Source of the DNA: Acanthacorydalis orientalis
Lineage: Eukaryota; Arthropoda; Insecta; Megaloptera; Corydalidae
Assembly: GCA_034766995.1 (NCBI GenBank)
Contig: CM068314.1
Coordinates: forward strand, 22,362,126-22,426,125
DNA: 64,000 nt
Direction of reading: 5' to 3'
A program made the position numbers and the translations under genes. Below the pieces are notes generated by a model. The model was given only the letters and a program-made list of their open reading frames with translations. It did not search any database and was not told where the DNA came from. Below, piece by piece: positions 1 through 13,776 of the stretch; position 1 is the first letter of the stretch, and each line of letters begins with the position of its first letter.

Positions 1-111
1 GTTTTAATAAATAATTACATTTTAATGTTGCATTATTAAAACAAATTATATATTTAATATTAGAAACTATTTTTCTTCCATGTTGATTTCATTAATACTG
101 AAATTATTTTG

Positions 112-142
112 TCTATCTATCTATCTATCTATATATATATAT
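112..142. repeat. (CTAT)n followed by (TA)n
   Basis: This is a simple-sequence run of CTAT units passing into TA repeats. Confidence 0.9.
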
Positions 143-1565
143 AAATCTGTGTGTGTAAATAAAGTTTAATAAATATTTTTTTTTATAAAGCGACTAACAC
201 ATATTAAATATGATAAACATGTAATTACGTAATTATTATATTTGAATCACAACGTACGTTTTACACATTCATCATTAATTAAGTCTACATACTAAAAAAA
301 AATTAATGCACAATGATTTTAATAAATCATTTTTATTGTTAGCATCATATCGAAATCGAACAATAACAAGCACCAAATCTGTATTACTAGTACGAAATGA
401 TTTCTTTTGTGTTTGAAAATAACATATTTTTTGTACGAGACGCTATTGGTACGTTTTTAATGATGATTTTTTTATATTAATAAACTGTTCGGCGGGATGG
501 ATATGGTATCTAACAGTTTCTTTTCATATATTTAATATTCCTTTTGAATACCGGTTCGATTAAGAAGACTACGGGATATCACTCTATGGGAAATAAGAAT
601 TTAGTAAAACATGTCTTTGATTAATAATTAGTTGTAATTTTTCTCTTTTTCACACATCTGTTTCGTGTCATCGGCTTGAAAGTGATTAGGATTGGAAAAA
701 AATAAACAGTGAAGTTTGAGATATCTATAAAAAAGTATACGTATTCCATATTGTTTGAAACTATTTTTTTACTAATAAATTTCTATACTTGTAGAATGAT
801 TCGTGAGGTTAATCTTTAAGGTACCAATAAAATGCTATATGGATAAATTCGTTGATTGATGTCAATAAATTAAGTTTAATTAAAAATATTATGTTATTGC
901 AAAACATACTTTGTACAAAATATTATTTTAGAGATTATATTCGAGATTGATGATATTTTTTTTATATATCTGTTTAAGTTTCCGAACTCATATTTGTCAA
1001 AAAATGTTAACTTGTGTCAATGACATATATTTATTTATTATCCTGTCAAATTTGTATTTATTATAACTTTAATATTCATCCTCTCGACTTCTGTTGACTC
1101 TTTATATATATATAATAATGACTCAATCATTTCTTGGAATAAATTTTATTTAACATTCGATAAGACTACCGTTAAAAATTATTTCAATACAGAGAAGGTT
1201 TAAGGTTAAAAATAAACATTCTTTTCTATTAGATTTTTTTCTGCACTGCATCTCTTCTTGAATCTATAATTTTATAATTGTAAAATGGTTTAAGACTCCA
1301 ATAAATTAATATTACATTTATTATAAAATTAAACAATATCGAAGTCAAATTAATATGAAAGTTAATAAGCTGGAACGACCACACTAATCGTTTATAACGG
1401 TACATTTATAAAATTAATTAGTAACATACGTTAATTAATAAATACTACTTTCAGAATTATAAATTTAAACTATTTATTATAAAACGATCTGATATAATGT
1501 ACACTTGTGTGTATTGAAAATAATGTTTAAAAATAGTTTCACTGCAGTGAATAGTATACATATGC

Positions 1566-1568
<3 letters not shown>

Positions 1569-1629
<61 letters not shown>
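1569..1629. repeat. (TA)30 tract
   Basis: This is an uninterrupted alternating TA run of 61 bp. Confidence 0.95.
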
Positions 1630-1632
<3 letters not shown>

Positions 1633-2474
1633 TTCAATAAACTGCAAAAAAAGTTTACAAAATAAGTAATAATACTTTTCAAAAACGATACTGTATTAAA
1701 GATTAGATTTAAGATATAAATATGAAAAATCCATGTTTATAACTTCTTGTGCTAGACATATTTGGACGACTTTACTTTATAATTATAGTCAAATAATTAC
1801 ACGTTACATTCGCATCACCCAATGGTCTTTTTGAAGATATGAAATCATCAGCGAAAATATGTCTTGCTAATTGTAAAAACTTTTTATAAGTTTTACACAA
1901 ACAATTTCTTTATAGCATTTTTGTTAACCCTAAAAATGTAATATTTAACAAATTTATATAACACTTCGTGTATATATATATATATATATATATACACCAC
2001 ATTCTTAAAACTAAAATTAATAAAAAATTCTAAAAAATCATTCATAATGAAATATTTTTTTAAATTTCAAAGATCTGGAATATTTCTACTAGTATCTTAA
2101 CAAGTTAATCAGTTGTCTATGATTTTTCTCTTCAGTATTTTAATATAAATTTTCGTTTGAATTTTGATAAAAAAGACCACATTAGAATTTGATATTTATA
2201 AAACTGTACTTTTTTGATTGTTTATTTTTGTTATAAATCAAGAAAATGTTAATAATCAAGAGAAATAAAATCCGTCTTGATAACAAAACTATTTGTTTTA
2301 AATACGTTTCCTTAACATAATATCTTTTATCTAGTAAACAATTTAATTAAGAAATTTTTAAAACAATAGAGACGCAGTCTAGTACGTTTAAGCTTTTTAA
2401 ATATAATTTTAATGAATATTGATTTAAGAATATTTCAAAATAATAGTACAATAAATTAAACCTTTTACACTCCA

Positions 2475-2555
2475 TAGGCGCCGCTACTGCAAGATACACA
2501 ATATGAACAGCAACTCTACTGGCGCCACTGAGGCGACAGAAGTATTCGACTTATC
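2475..2555. promoter_or_regulatory. Paired GGCGCC sites
   Basis: GGCGCC occurs within ATAGGCGCCGCTACTG and again about 43 bp later within TACTGGCGCCACTGAGG, in a small G+C-rich patch. The second is close to, but not an exact match for, insect CTCF sites. Confidence 0.25.
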
Positions 2556-2594
2556 GTATGTTTACAAAATAAACTAAACAACTTTGAACGTGAC

Positions 2595-2672
2595 ATACTA
2601 ATAATAAATTTGATTAAGATTTATAATAATAAACTAATAATAATAAATTTGATTAAGATTTCTTCTTAATAA
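2595..2672. repeat. Short tandem duplication
   Basis: TAATAATAAATTTGATTAAG occurs twice in succession with a period of about 40 bp. Confidence 0.7.
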
Positions 2673-3479
2673 ATCTAAGTTCTTATTTGTATCTACATAA
2701 ATGAATCTCTTCCTATATGCTACAACTTTTTTCTTATCAAATTGTGCACAGTTACTTATTAGTTTATTTTAATTTATTGCTTATTTGAATTCAGCACTTT
2801 TCAAGTGTGCAGGTACAGAAAATCTTGATTTTCAAAAAGAAAAATTAAAATTTGTATTTACATTATATCATTTAGTAATAAATGATTATTTCGAATGGTT
2901 AATCAACTTCCATTTCAACACTGGTTTATTAACATGTATGTGAAATATCAAAAATAGTAATAATCTGTTCAAAAGTTTCTGTTGGAAAATATATAACTAA
3001 TATATATTAATTTTATAAATATTGTGTATAAATTTTACAAATATTAATTAAAGGTGTATAATTAAAATATCAAATATACGTTTATGTTCGCATAATAATT
3101 TTTTTATATATTAATTTATAAAATGCATGGAATAAAAATTCTATGGCCATTTCAAAAAGAACGTCTTTTTCATGTATAACCGTTTTCATTAAATGTTATA
3201 TAGATGATTTATTATCTGAGTGTATTGAATATTTTCTAGATACTGTAAACTGGGCATGCAAAATTCTTTTTTATCCTATAATATATATTGTCACGGAATA
3301 TCACGTGCCTTCATACACATTTATGTGGATGATATTAAAGATAGTTTAAAAAAATCCGTTTAAGACAAATCGACATGAAAGTAATAATCGGATTGGTCAC
3401 AGTCTGTCATTACAATGAAACCGTACCAATAATACGATCGAAATGCAAAAATCACAGCATGTACTGCAAATAAAATCTT

Positions 3480-3790
3480 AAGTAGTTCCATGGCTACCAG
3501 AGCATTGCGGAGCTATAATATATTTGACATCTATTCTGTGAAGATACAATTGTGCACTTGTTGGGAGTACGGTTATTGCTTTACGTGTCGGTACTATAAG
3601 GTTCGTGTTTGAATATCGGTGCTATATAAGCGCCTCTGTTTATGCGTTTCCGCGCGGCCGCTCATGCATGGCGGTCGCGGAGGTACAGTGCGGCGTGGTC
3701 GCACACATGCTTGCGCGCGAGTTCGGTTCATTGCATCTCATCGTACGTTTAGTTATGCATGATCGGTGATGTACTTGGTGTTGAAGGTTT
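3480..3790 (+). promoter_or_regulatory. Candidate TATA promoter with CpG-rich patch
   Basis: TATATAAG at 3623-3630 is followed by a patch dense in CpG and G+C (about 3630-3735, including CGCGCGGCCGC and GCGCGCGAG) in otherwise very A+T-rich DNA. A short frame starting ATG at 3770 stops after 15 codons. The arrangement fits a + strand core promoter and first exon. It could serve the zinc-finger gene 32 kb downstream, but nothing in the sequence links them. Confidence 0.4.
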
Positions 3791-4420
3791 ATTCTAAACA
3801 ACTCGAGAAAAAGTAATCATGGTCTGAGCAACAATCGATCATATGTTTAAAAACCATTTTTTGTGAAACAATCATTTCTATTACAAACATCATCTTCTCC
3901 TCAAATACATGATTGATTTAGCAAATTGCAATATAAGATAATAAAAAAAGCATTATATATTTTAAAAGTTTTACAATCACTTTAAATTTTCTTCAACCAA
4001 TCATGTTTCCAATAGATATATAAAAAAGACCAAATCAAATACTTTTCTCACTCAAAAATACATTTCTTTCCGTAACAAAAGCATCGATCATAAAAACGTA
4101 TTTCATTCTTAAAGCAAATATATTTTTTTATTGGTAAATTAAAGCTTTTATGTTGTTAATCTCTGCAAAAATTTGATACAATTTTTTTACGAATTCGTCC
4201 TAATGTAACCCTAAAATTGAATAATTTAAAAAATGTTTTAAATTTTTTTCTTAAACTTTAATCTTTTCTCATGAAGCTAAATTAAAAATACAGAGATTCA
4301 TTTAAAATATAAAATTAAAAAATAAACAAATATTGTGTGTACATAATAAAAATAACAGAAGTATGTTTATAAATAATAAAACAGAATTTTATATTTAAGA
4401 TAAATTCAAGAATTGCAGTT

Positions 4421-5114
4421 CACAATTTTTTCAATGAAATATCAGAATTGTTCATATACTATATTTCCAATTATAAGCTTTATCATTTTTGGAATGGATT
4501 TAATGATTTTGAGTTTTTAATTTTTTGAGCTTAACCGTAAATTTAAATTTAATTAGATTGAATTAAATTTTGAAAAAAATTAGTGTTTTCTTAAATTAAT
4601 GAAAAACACATGTGTATAAAACACTTTCAAGTTGATGAGGATGTCCAAGCTAATAGTCATATTTGCAGAAATAATCTTTTAAGTACCATGGTTTTGACTT
4701 TTCAGCATCCAGTATTTACTTGTCAAAACTCGTAAGCATAGAGAAATGTAAAAAAACATCTTAATAGGTTATTAGCTAATATATTTCAGTTCTGAGTTGA
4801 TGATTTTGATAATTGTTGCTAATAATTGCAAAATAATTTAAAAGTGAAAACCATGGTACTAAAAAAGTATTTCTGTAAATATGACTATTATTTTTGACAT
4901 CTTCATCAATTTGGAAATATTTTCTATGGAAGTTTTTCTTTAATTTAAGAAAATACTATTTTTTCAATATTTAATTCAATCTAATTAAATCTAAATTTAA
5001 GATTAAACTCAAAAAATTAAAAAACGCAAATTCATTAAATCCATTGCAAAATGATAAAGCTTATATTTGGAAATTTAATATGAATAATTCTTATATTTAA
5101 TTGAAAAAAATGTG
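4421..5114. repeat. Long inverted repeat (arms about 280 bp)
   Basis: The left arm at 4421-4702 and the right arm at 4841-5114 are imperfect reverse complements separated by about 138 bp. Anchors include GTACCATGG on the left and CCATGGTAC on the right, TAGTCATATTTGCAGAAAT against its partner with one change, TTGATGAGGATGTC against TTGATGAAGATGTC, and AAGCTTTATCATTTT in both. The order is collinear across the whole arm. No transposase, TIR consensus or target duplication was recognised. It may be a foldback/MITE or a hairpin-RNA source. Confidence 0.85.
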
Positions 5115-5673
5115 AAAATTTTAACAATTAATATTTAATTTACAAGATATATTTTTTTTAAAAAAAAGACAAATTCGCCTAAGAAACAATTAATTCTATC
5201 AGTGGATGTACGTATTTTTGGAAGAAAATTTGCAATATCTTCAAATTAGAAGCTGGTCTTTAATAATTACTTATATTTCTTCATGGATGCCATATTGAAA
5301 ATTTTAAAATGAAATCGATGTAAATACTTCAGAGGTAAAACAATAATAATAATAAAATGCCTGAAAATATATTTCATAAACTGATTTTAAAAAGATTTAC
5401 ACGTTAACATGATATTTCAATAATAATATTTAATTTATAATATTAGTTAAATATATACTCAAATAATTAATATTTTATAGTAAAAATAGAAACAAATCTT
5501 ACACGTACAATAATTTATTTATTGTTTTATAACAAAAATATGTAGAAAATATTTTATTTCCATTATAATTTCAACAAATCCATATATACACCAAATTTAA
5601 AATTATCTATAATTTATCACTGAAATTTAAATAAAGAAAAAATAAAAATTATCTTGTTAAACGAATAATAGTT

Positions 5674-5679
<6 letters not shown>

Positions 5680-5738
<59 letters not shown>
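5680..5738. repeat. (TA)29 tract
   Basis: This is an uninterrupted alternating TA run. The short + strand frame spanning it is a Tyr-Ile artefact. Confidence 0.95.
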
Positions 5739-5744
<6 letters not shown>

Positions 5745-7301
5745 TATAAATGTAATCCTTACAATATTTATAATCATTGTATTATCATAAATAATTTTGT
5801 TTGCTTGATTTTACTGCCTGATTTTATACGATCCGTCTGTACTTTATTTCGAACATAAAATAGGCGTGCAATTTAAAAAGATAAAAAATATATATACAAA
5901 TACAATATATTATTACATATATATATTGCATACATATTATACACACATGTTTAAAATTTAATTTGCATTCTAGCTTTCTTCAATGTTTATATTATTTAAC
6001 ATAAAATTATTTCAAAGTGAATACTTGAAATGATTGTAAAAGAACATTTTATAGAATTTCTTTAATAAAAAATAACTGTACTGGCATTATTAAATAATTC
6101 ATATCGACAACCATGATATATTTATTTATGACAGTCATTAAACATATTATTCTAATCACTCTCTATATATTATAATAAAAAATAATGAGAAACAAATAAG
6201 TATTGAGATTTATTATATGACATTTATAATTTGTAATAGCCTGTATCCGCATCAATGTCAATAGATATTAACAAAAAAATAATATAATTCAAATAATATT
6301 TTTCTTTAATGTATTATTCTATTAGTATTTATAACTTGTAAAATATATTCAATTATTTTTTTCTTTCACTTTTTACGAGGATTATCTGAGAACAGTGAAT
6401 GAATTTCAATTTGTTTTATTACCCTTGAAATATAACTTTTAAATAAATATTTAAATATTCTCTGTTCAGTAAAAGATAATTTCCAATAAAACTATCTTGT
6501 TTATTATACTTTATAATAGAATTTTCCATCCGATGTTCAAGAATTATTAAAAGAAAGTATGGCTTTATAATAAAAACAAATATAAAAATAACTTTTATAG
6601 GTATATGACACCAACTATAAGTTACGCTTATTGTTTTAAACTGATGGTAATAAAAATCTTATTATGAAAAAATATTCAACATTCTTTAAATTAAAAAATC
6701 GAAAAACACATTTTGCTTGGAATTTAAAAACATATTTTGATAAAATTTTATCACTCAAGTTATATCTGTTATTGTATAAAATTGTTTAATTTAGCTGAAA
6801 ATATTTTAAGCAGCTGTATATGTCACTGAAGTATCCAAAATGAGAAACATTTACTTTTTAACAAATTTATAAAATTTAAACATTATATTAATTAAGTTGT
6901 TCTTATCGGTTCTTGTGATAGAATTGTCAACATACAATCATTTTCTCCAACATATTGAAATGAGTTTATTAACGTGTCTCGATAAATATTATGGCTTTAT
7001 GAGGAACGTAAATATAAAATTCAGCAAAAAAATATATAGAGTTAAATATTTTTTTAATGTATTCATTTATGTTTCAAGGTACATATTTTCCATACAGTGG
7101 CTTTTACGATGTTGTATCATAAAAATGTTAAATAATCGTCTCTGTTCTTAAGCTCAGCCTTAAATAAAAACATTAATAATATTTTAAGCACTCAAAGAAT
7201 ATACTTTTATCCAATTTCGTTTTCATACTTAAACTTATATATATATATATATATATTTTATATATACAGTTGACACCAAAGCACTACCTATTATTACAAT
7301 G

Positions 7302-7333
7302 ATGATTACCTACATATAAATGTAGGTAATCAT
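7302..7333. repeat. Perfect 14-bp inverted repeat with 4-nt loop
   Basis: ATGATTACCTACAT at 7302-7315 and ATGTAGGTAATCAT at 7320-7333 are exact reverse complements around the loop ATAA. The arms are not simple TA repeats. Such a hairpin could form in DNA or RNA, and its role is unknown. Confidence 0.85.
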
Positions 7334-7894
7334 TTCACATTAATGTATTTTAATAATTCAAAATATATGTATTATAACAGCTATTTAATACTATTATAGA
7401 AATCATTTTAGTAATTGCTTATATATTTATTTCGCATAACAATTATTACAAAATAAGAATGGAAATTTACTTTGAAATCTGTAAAAACAGTTGGTGTAAA
7501 ACAGTTGTTAAAATTTCCACTAACAGATAAGGCTACTTTAGTTTACGTTAAAGATTTAATCAAGATAGAAGTGAGGTAAAGTATTCGAAAATTTATTGTT
7601 ATATATTTATTTGTTATATAATAAAATTCATTAACAGTTACTAAAATAAAAAAAATAACAATATATAAAATAATTACAAAGGTATATTAAGAGCAGTTTC
7701 AGTAGGATTCTGTATAATAATGATCCGATTAAAAAAACTCCAAGAAAAGTGTATAATCAATTCAAATCAATGGCTTAATGATTCAATATTATATTTATTC
7801 GTAACGATACATACGTCTATATTCAAATTATATTACAAAACATGGCGCATCGAATAAATTTATAATTACGAAAGGATAATGACCCTTCGACTAA

Positions 7895-7995
7895 TTCCAC
7901 GATAAGTGAAAGTGCATGCGACAAGAGGCGAGTTTGAAACCCGGGTGGGCTACACATACACTCTTCTAATCCATCACGCCATGCTCTAAACATAC
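7895..7995 (-). repeat. Possible decayed tRNA-derived repeat
   Basis: On the minus strand a TGGCGTGATGG stretch is followed by CCCGGGTTTCAAACTCGCC, which resembles a tRNA A box and T-arm/B box with an extra T. The patch is richer in G+C than its flanks. The short minus-strand frame across it (7823-8005) shows no domain. Confidence is low because both boxes have mismatches. Confidence 0.3.
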
Positions 7996-10900
7996 AAAAT
8001 TTCAACGATCGATAAATTATTCATTAATCTGGAGTAATCAATTTGGTCTAGGTATATACTGTTCCATGTGGGCGTGGTAACATAAAATTCATTTAGGTTT
8101 AATGCACCAATTAAAGATGTTTTATCGATTTATCTTCATTTATGTAACTGTCCAAGGTGTATTTATAAACAATTTAATTAAAAATGTTTTGTCTGAGCTA
8201 TGGACACATTTTTATGAAAATTCTTAACGTATGTAAAAAATCATTAAGAGAAATAATTTTTTTTCTTACACTTCGATTTATTAAAATTCATTTGACCAGT
8301 TTTAATTAAAAATAATGTAAATAGGTTATTTGATTCCTGTACAATTTTTCTAATTTAATAAAAATTTCCCGCAGAACCAAAAAATCTAAAATGCCTACTA
8401 TAATGTTAATTATTGTTGATGATTGATATGTTATAAACTTCTTGAAATCAAGGTAAATGATGATTTAATAAACATATCAGTACGTGAATGCATATGATTT
8501 TTTTTAGCAGATTTACAGTCATTAACAATGAATTATTTTATAGTTAAAGCATCTACTTCAGCTTTCTGATGAGCAATTAAAAATACATACTATATTATCA
8601 TTACCGAGAATTTTATTTAGTTAATGTTTAATGAGTGCGATTTTCAAGATATAAATTAAAATTATTTTCAATTTATGTTTATAATATTTATTTTCGATGA
8701 CATATTGTAGGTGTTCAGATAAAAGTCATGAAATTAAAAAATATAATTTTATATAAAACTGGATTTGTTCTTATATATGATAGGCAGACAAAGCTCAATG
8801 AATATTTATCATCTCTAAAGTCTACTAATTAATAGGGAAAAAAATGTTCAACTTAATGTCTTTTTATCTGAACGCCAATGACATATTTTATGATGGAATA
8901 TAATTAATCTATCTATGACAAAAATATCTATTTTTTACATATTTTCAAGTATATTTAAATATTAAACTCGAGGCAAATTACTTTACATTTGATACTTTTC
9001 CAAATAAAATTACTCAAGCAATATAAATAAATTCATCAAATTTGTTGTCATTAGACAAATAAAAATGTTTCAAATATATTTTTTAAAAAGTTTTTCAATG
9101 AAAATATTTAAAAGATACACCTCTTTTTCATAAATAAAATATAAAATTTTATTAATTACGAAATCAATTTTATGAAATACTTATTAAAAATAAAGGTTTT
9201 AATCAAAATAAATATCTTTAACTACTTCTTCCTAAAACGATCGAAAGTGGCAAAACATTGCAATTTTAATTATAATTGTTCTTAATTATTTTCATTATGT
9301 ATATGAACATATTATATATATATATATATAATTAAAAATAGAAAACGTATTAAAAAAGATATAAAATCGAATTGAAATAAAAAAATATATATTAAAAACA
9401 CTGTTTAAAACAAAAAATTCAATATTTTCATTCAAAACTGAATCTTGATTGGAATTTATATCATTTAAGAAGATTTATTATAGTATATATGTAATAAAAT
9501 TAAAATTTTGATTAAAAAAATTTATTTTTTTAATTACAATTGTTAAAAACAGTACTACGTTTACAAAGCGGCCATACGAATAATAAATTAACGAGAAAAA
9601 GAGTAATAAATCGAACACTAAAGTGTTGGTCTTCCAGTTTTAATTTTCTCACGACTGATATTTAATTTAGTTAACAATAAGACAACTGAAACAATTATAT
9701 TGCTACTAAATTGTTTTATAAAATGCATGCACTAAAGCACTTAACGCCTCTTGTTAAGACAACACAGCAGTAAACTTTATTTGCAGGGAATTTATTTTGC
9801 ATGTTTTTCTTATTCTCAGTTTATGACTTTCGCTGTGCATCCTATCGTGTTCTGTATAAAAATCAGGCTTGCTTGTGTTTTATAACATTAAAACGAATTG
9901 TGTTTCATAAATAATTTTTATAAGGAGCTTAAGAAGACTCGTACATCAAAACCTACCACACAATCAATTACATTAATATATATATATATATATAACATAT
10001 AGTATATGACAACTAAATTAATAACCTTTAGAGATTTATTTAATTACAATTTAAATAGCTCTCAACGCTTTTAATCTACACATTGATTACAATGATTATA
10101 ATCACTGGAAGATTTATTTTTAGTTTGTTAATTCGACAATTAATTGATAATTAATTGCTGTTGTAAAAAATTATAAAAAAATGTTAATAATAAATGAAGA
10201 AAATTATGTGTTTTATGTATTTGTGTATTAGTTCTATTTATGTTTTATTTTATTTTGCTTTATATAGATACATGATCGTTTGAAAAAAAATTAAACTATT
10301 ATTTTTTTATTGAATTCAAAATTACTAGCAGTTATACGTTTTATGATGTCTGTATTTGTAAATATATTCTTATAATATATTAAAAATATATAAATTATAT
10401 TCAAAAATAAATATTTTAAGTATACTTTTCATATTTTCACTTCATTTACACATGTCATAAATATAATTTATGTAAAAACATTTATATGATTATACCATAT
10501 TTTCAAGTATTTTTCTTTGAACGCTACCAAAGGGCATTCGCCAACGAACCTTCTGTCCAGTGGACTGTAACGGTTTTTCCATCCATTATCCATTCAAGTA
10601 TAACATATGTGAAGCGATACATACAGGAAATACATGTACAGAAATATACGAGTATGGTATTAACAAAATATTTACAACAGAAGGGTCCTTTATAATAAAA
10701 TATATGTAAGGTCTGCCTTAATTTATAGCGCATATTCTGTTCGCTATTACTATTTTAATTATTTTAAAATTACAGTAAATTAAAAAAGTGTACAGATTAT
10801 TTTATAAATGTTGTCTAAAAAGTATAACTTAATATCTTTAATTAGGATCCAAATTAAATTATAAGTATGTTTATAATTTTAAAGGAAGTTATTTGAACAC

Positions 10901-11455
10901 AGTCATATTTAAATCTTATTTGATATTTATGACCGAAAAAACATTAATTATTTTAAATGAAAAACTGATTTTTAATGAAGAACAGATTTTCTATCTTACA
11001 CATTACACATAGCTCTCAATAAAATTGAATGGCAATAACCTTATCGAATTCGTTCATTTTCTTCCTTTCTTTCAGTTTTCAAATTAAATTTATTACTATT
11101 TAACTTAATTACAATTCACTTGAAATTACATCAAAGAAAATTTTAATAAATGAATTTAAAAAATAATTTTATGTACTTATTATTCGGTTTTGTGCTTTTC
11201 ACAGTCGAATGCTTTCTCAAAAGGTAATAAAAACATAAATATTTTTTTCTATCTAGCGTAAAATAAATATATTTTGTAAAATAAAAATAATAATATTTTA
11301 GAATAATTTAAAAGTATTTCATTATATTTTTCTTCTTTATAAAAACAATTTATATTATTATTTAAGTAGAATGGTTTTAAGATTTTATAACTCTCATTGC
11401 ATAGTAATAAAAAGATTTATAGCAAATAGTTTTGACAGACGTGATGTCGATTATC

Positions 11456-11506
11456 TGATTCTGATTGTTGATAATTACATGTGGTAATCATCGATAATCA
11501 GAATCC
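11456..11506. repeat. 24-bp imperfect hairpin
   Basis: The arms at 11456-11479 and 11483-11506 enclose a 3-nt loop and match at about 19 of 24 positions. Two of the mismatches become G-U pairs when read as + strand RNA. It lies about 100 bp left of the piggyBac-type MITE but outside its TTAA. Confidence 0.7.
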
Positions 11507-11605
11507 ATAACTAATAAAGCGATTAACATGTTTTTAAAATATTATGGTATATTTGCCGATTATAATTGTATTATACACATTTTAAACAATGCGTTTTGAT
11601 TTTAA

Positions 11606-11916
11606 CCCATTCAGCCCCGTGGGCATAATTATGCACACTTATTTTGAAGTTTCGTAATATCTAAATTAATTATTTGACACCAATTCACTATTTACGCCCT
11701 TAAAAACAAACTAATAATAATAAATAATAGTTCTTTGTGGAAAAACTTTCATACCGCTTTAGACTCATTGTGTCCAATTTTGTTCATGCTAGAAAACTAT
11801 CAAAAATCAATAAAAAAATATAAAAAAGATATTTTCATCTTAGTTAAACCTTTATCACCTATAATTAATAGAAAAAAAATTTTTCCCGGCAGAATTAGTT
11901 GAGATCTCTGAATGGG
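11606..11916. mobile_element. piggyBac-type MITE
   Basis: This 311-bp non-coding element has perfect 9-bp terminal inverted repeats, CCCATTCAG at the left and CTGAATGGG at the right. Each is immediately flanked by TTAA (11602-11605 and 11917-11920), the exact target duplication of piggyBac transposases. Beyond the 9 bp the ends diverge. The interior is A+T-rich with no open frame. It would need a transposase supplied from elsewhere. The intact TSD and TIRs suggest a fairly recent insertion. Confidence 0.85.
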
Positions 11917-13719
11917 TTAATAAATTATAACATACTCATACACAAACAAAGAAAGAGAATAGATAAAAAAAACAAAATATGGGTATTAATAATAGAGTGA
12001 TTAATACAAGAGTTAATTATTATATTATTAGTGCAAAACTATACTGTAAAATTATATATATTTATAACTCACTTAAATAAATTTGAGGTAATGTTGTTAG
12101 ATACCACATTATTTAATATTTTAAGATAAAATGTATTATTGGATACATATATGTATAACATCCATTAAAATACAAATATTTTAGTGCTTTGTATTTTTCT
12201 AATATTGAAATTATATTTATGTGTAACTGTAATAAACTTAAGAATTAAAATTGGTATTTACTATTATGAAAACTAATATTTTATGAAAATAACCATTGTA
12301 GAATTCTAATCATTTACATAATAATAATAATGTAAGTACTGGTAAATATCTATGAAACACACACATATTTATATATATATATATATATATATAATGTGTA
12401 TAGACAGAAAAATTAATGATTCAATAAATTGTACATATTATGCAATAATATGTTTATTTATTTTTCATAAGTCTTCAATTACGATCATAATAACGGATCA
12501 ATTATATAATTAAATTTTAAAAGACGTAATAGATTAAAATATTAATGTTTTGTATACATTTTATATTTATATTGCAGTTTCTATCAGAACAAGTACAATA
12601 ACAATAAAACATATACTTTAAAGTACAGAATTTCATTGTAATAAAATACCATATGGTGCTGTAAATGTATAAAAGAAGGAAGATACATCGGTCGTTTTAT
12701 CTGAATATCAGGCACGTGCGAATAGAATTCCATACACCTGCAATGCACCTGTACAGGGTTACTATTATCCAAGTATCTTACCCGAAATTTCAGCCTGTTT
12801 CACGTTTATTGAAGATGTATGCTTAGATTTGAAGATAAAAGGTGCGTGTTTCGATTTTGTTATACTATCGAATTTGGATCATTTATGTGAATTCAGTAGA
12901 AATATTTTTTTGGTGTAAAGTTTATATTTTTATTGAATTCATTGTGTAAATTGTTGATTTATGAACAATATTTATAAATTTTGTATTTTGTATATCATTT
13001 ATATTATTTTTTAATTACATAATTATCTGATGATAAATATTATTTATGTAATGTCTATCAATAATTTAATATAAAACAGTTGTGTTGTATATAGATTTTA
13101 GAAGTAATTAAATTTTATTTTAAAGAATATTGATTTATAATTCACGTATTTCATATGTAGTTATACTTTGTTCTAATTATTTTTATGTATGTATTTGTGG
13201 TATTTGAAGAAAAAAGAGATGGATATGTAATCATTGTTTTCTTTTGAAACTCGAGAACGTTCTGTAATAAAAATACGTTGAAAACAGGTGTGATGACTAG
13301 CCCTTGCGGGCACCTGCCGTAAGCATTTTTAGACACGCACTCAGGTTTATGTACATTAATAATATAAAGAAAAAATATAGTTAATTAATTTCTTATGTTT
13401 CGTATCACTTTATCTTTGATGTTACAGTTAAAATTAATATTAATATTTAAGGGACACTTCAGTTACAATTGAGAAATATAAATATATCAATTAAGCATGA
13501 CATCAAATCAAATATGAAATTTGAAGACAGTTTTTAATCTGAACTGTACCATTAATGTATATTTTTAAGAATCATATTTAGTAAAAGCAATAGTTATTTC
13601 ATTTCTTCATTAAATATATTCATATTTTTTATATTCATTTTTCAACATTAGCAAAAGTAATACTGTTTTGTGTTTAATCCAATATTCTTCTCAATTTGTT
13701 TGTGTTTTACATTTTTAAA

Positions 13720-13722
<3 letters not shown>

Positions 13723-13771
<49 letters not shown>
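13723..13771. repeat. (TA)24 tract
   Basis: This is an uninterrupted alternating TA run. Confidence 0.95.

Positions 13772-13776
<5 letters not shown>

Larger units (their letters stand above)
1..3470. other. A+T-rich non-coding DNA
   Basis: No gene was recognised. It holds simple repeats (112-142, 1569-1629, about 1971-1994), a short tandem duplication (about 2595-2672) and the GGCGCC pair (about 2478-2526). The frame at 3143-3349 (68 codons) has no recognisable domain. Confidence 0.7.
5115..11455. other. A+T-rich non-coding DNA
   Basis: It contains only (TA)n tracts, the hairpin at 7302-7333 and the tRNA-like patch at 7895-7995. At 10486-10733 both strands are open for about 69 codons in a slightly G+C-richer patch, but no domain is recognisable and overlapping frames argue against coding. 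Confidence 0.6.

Noticed and set aside
10486..10733. Overlapping 69-codon frames on both strands
   Set aside because: Mutual overlap with no domain; the stop-poor patch is better explained by composition.
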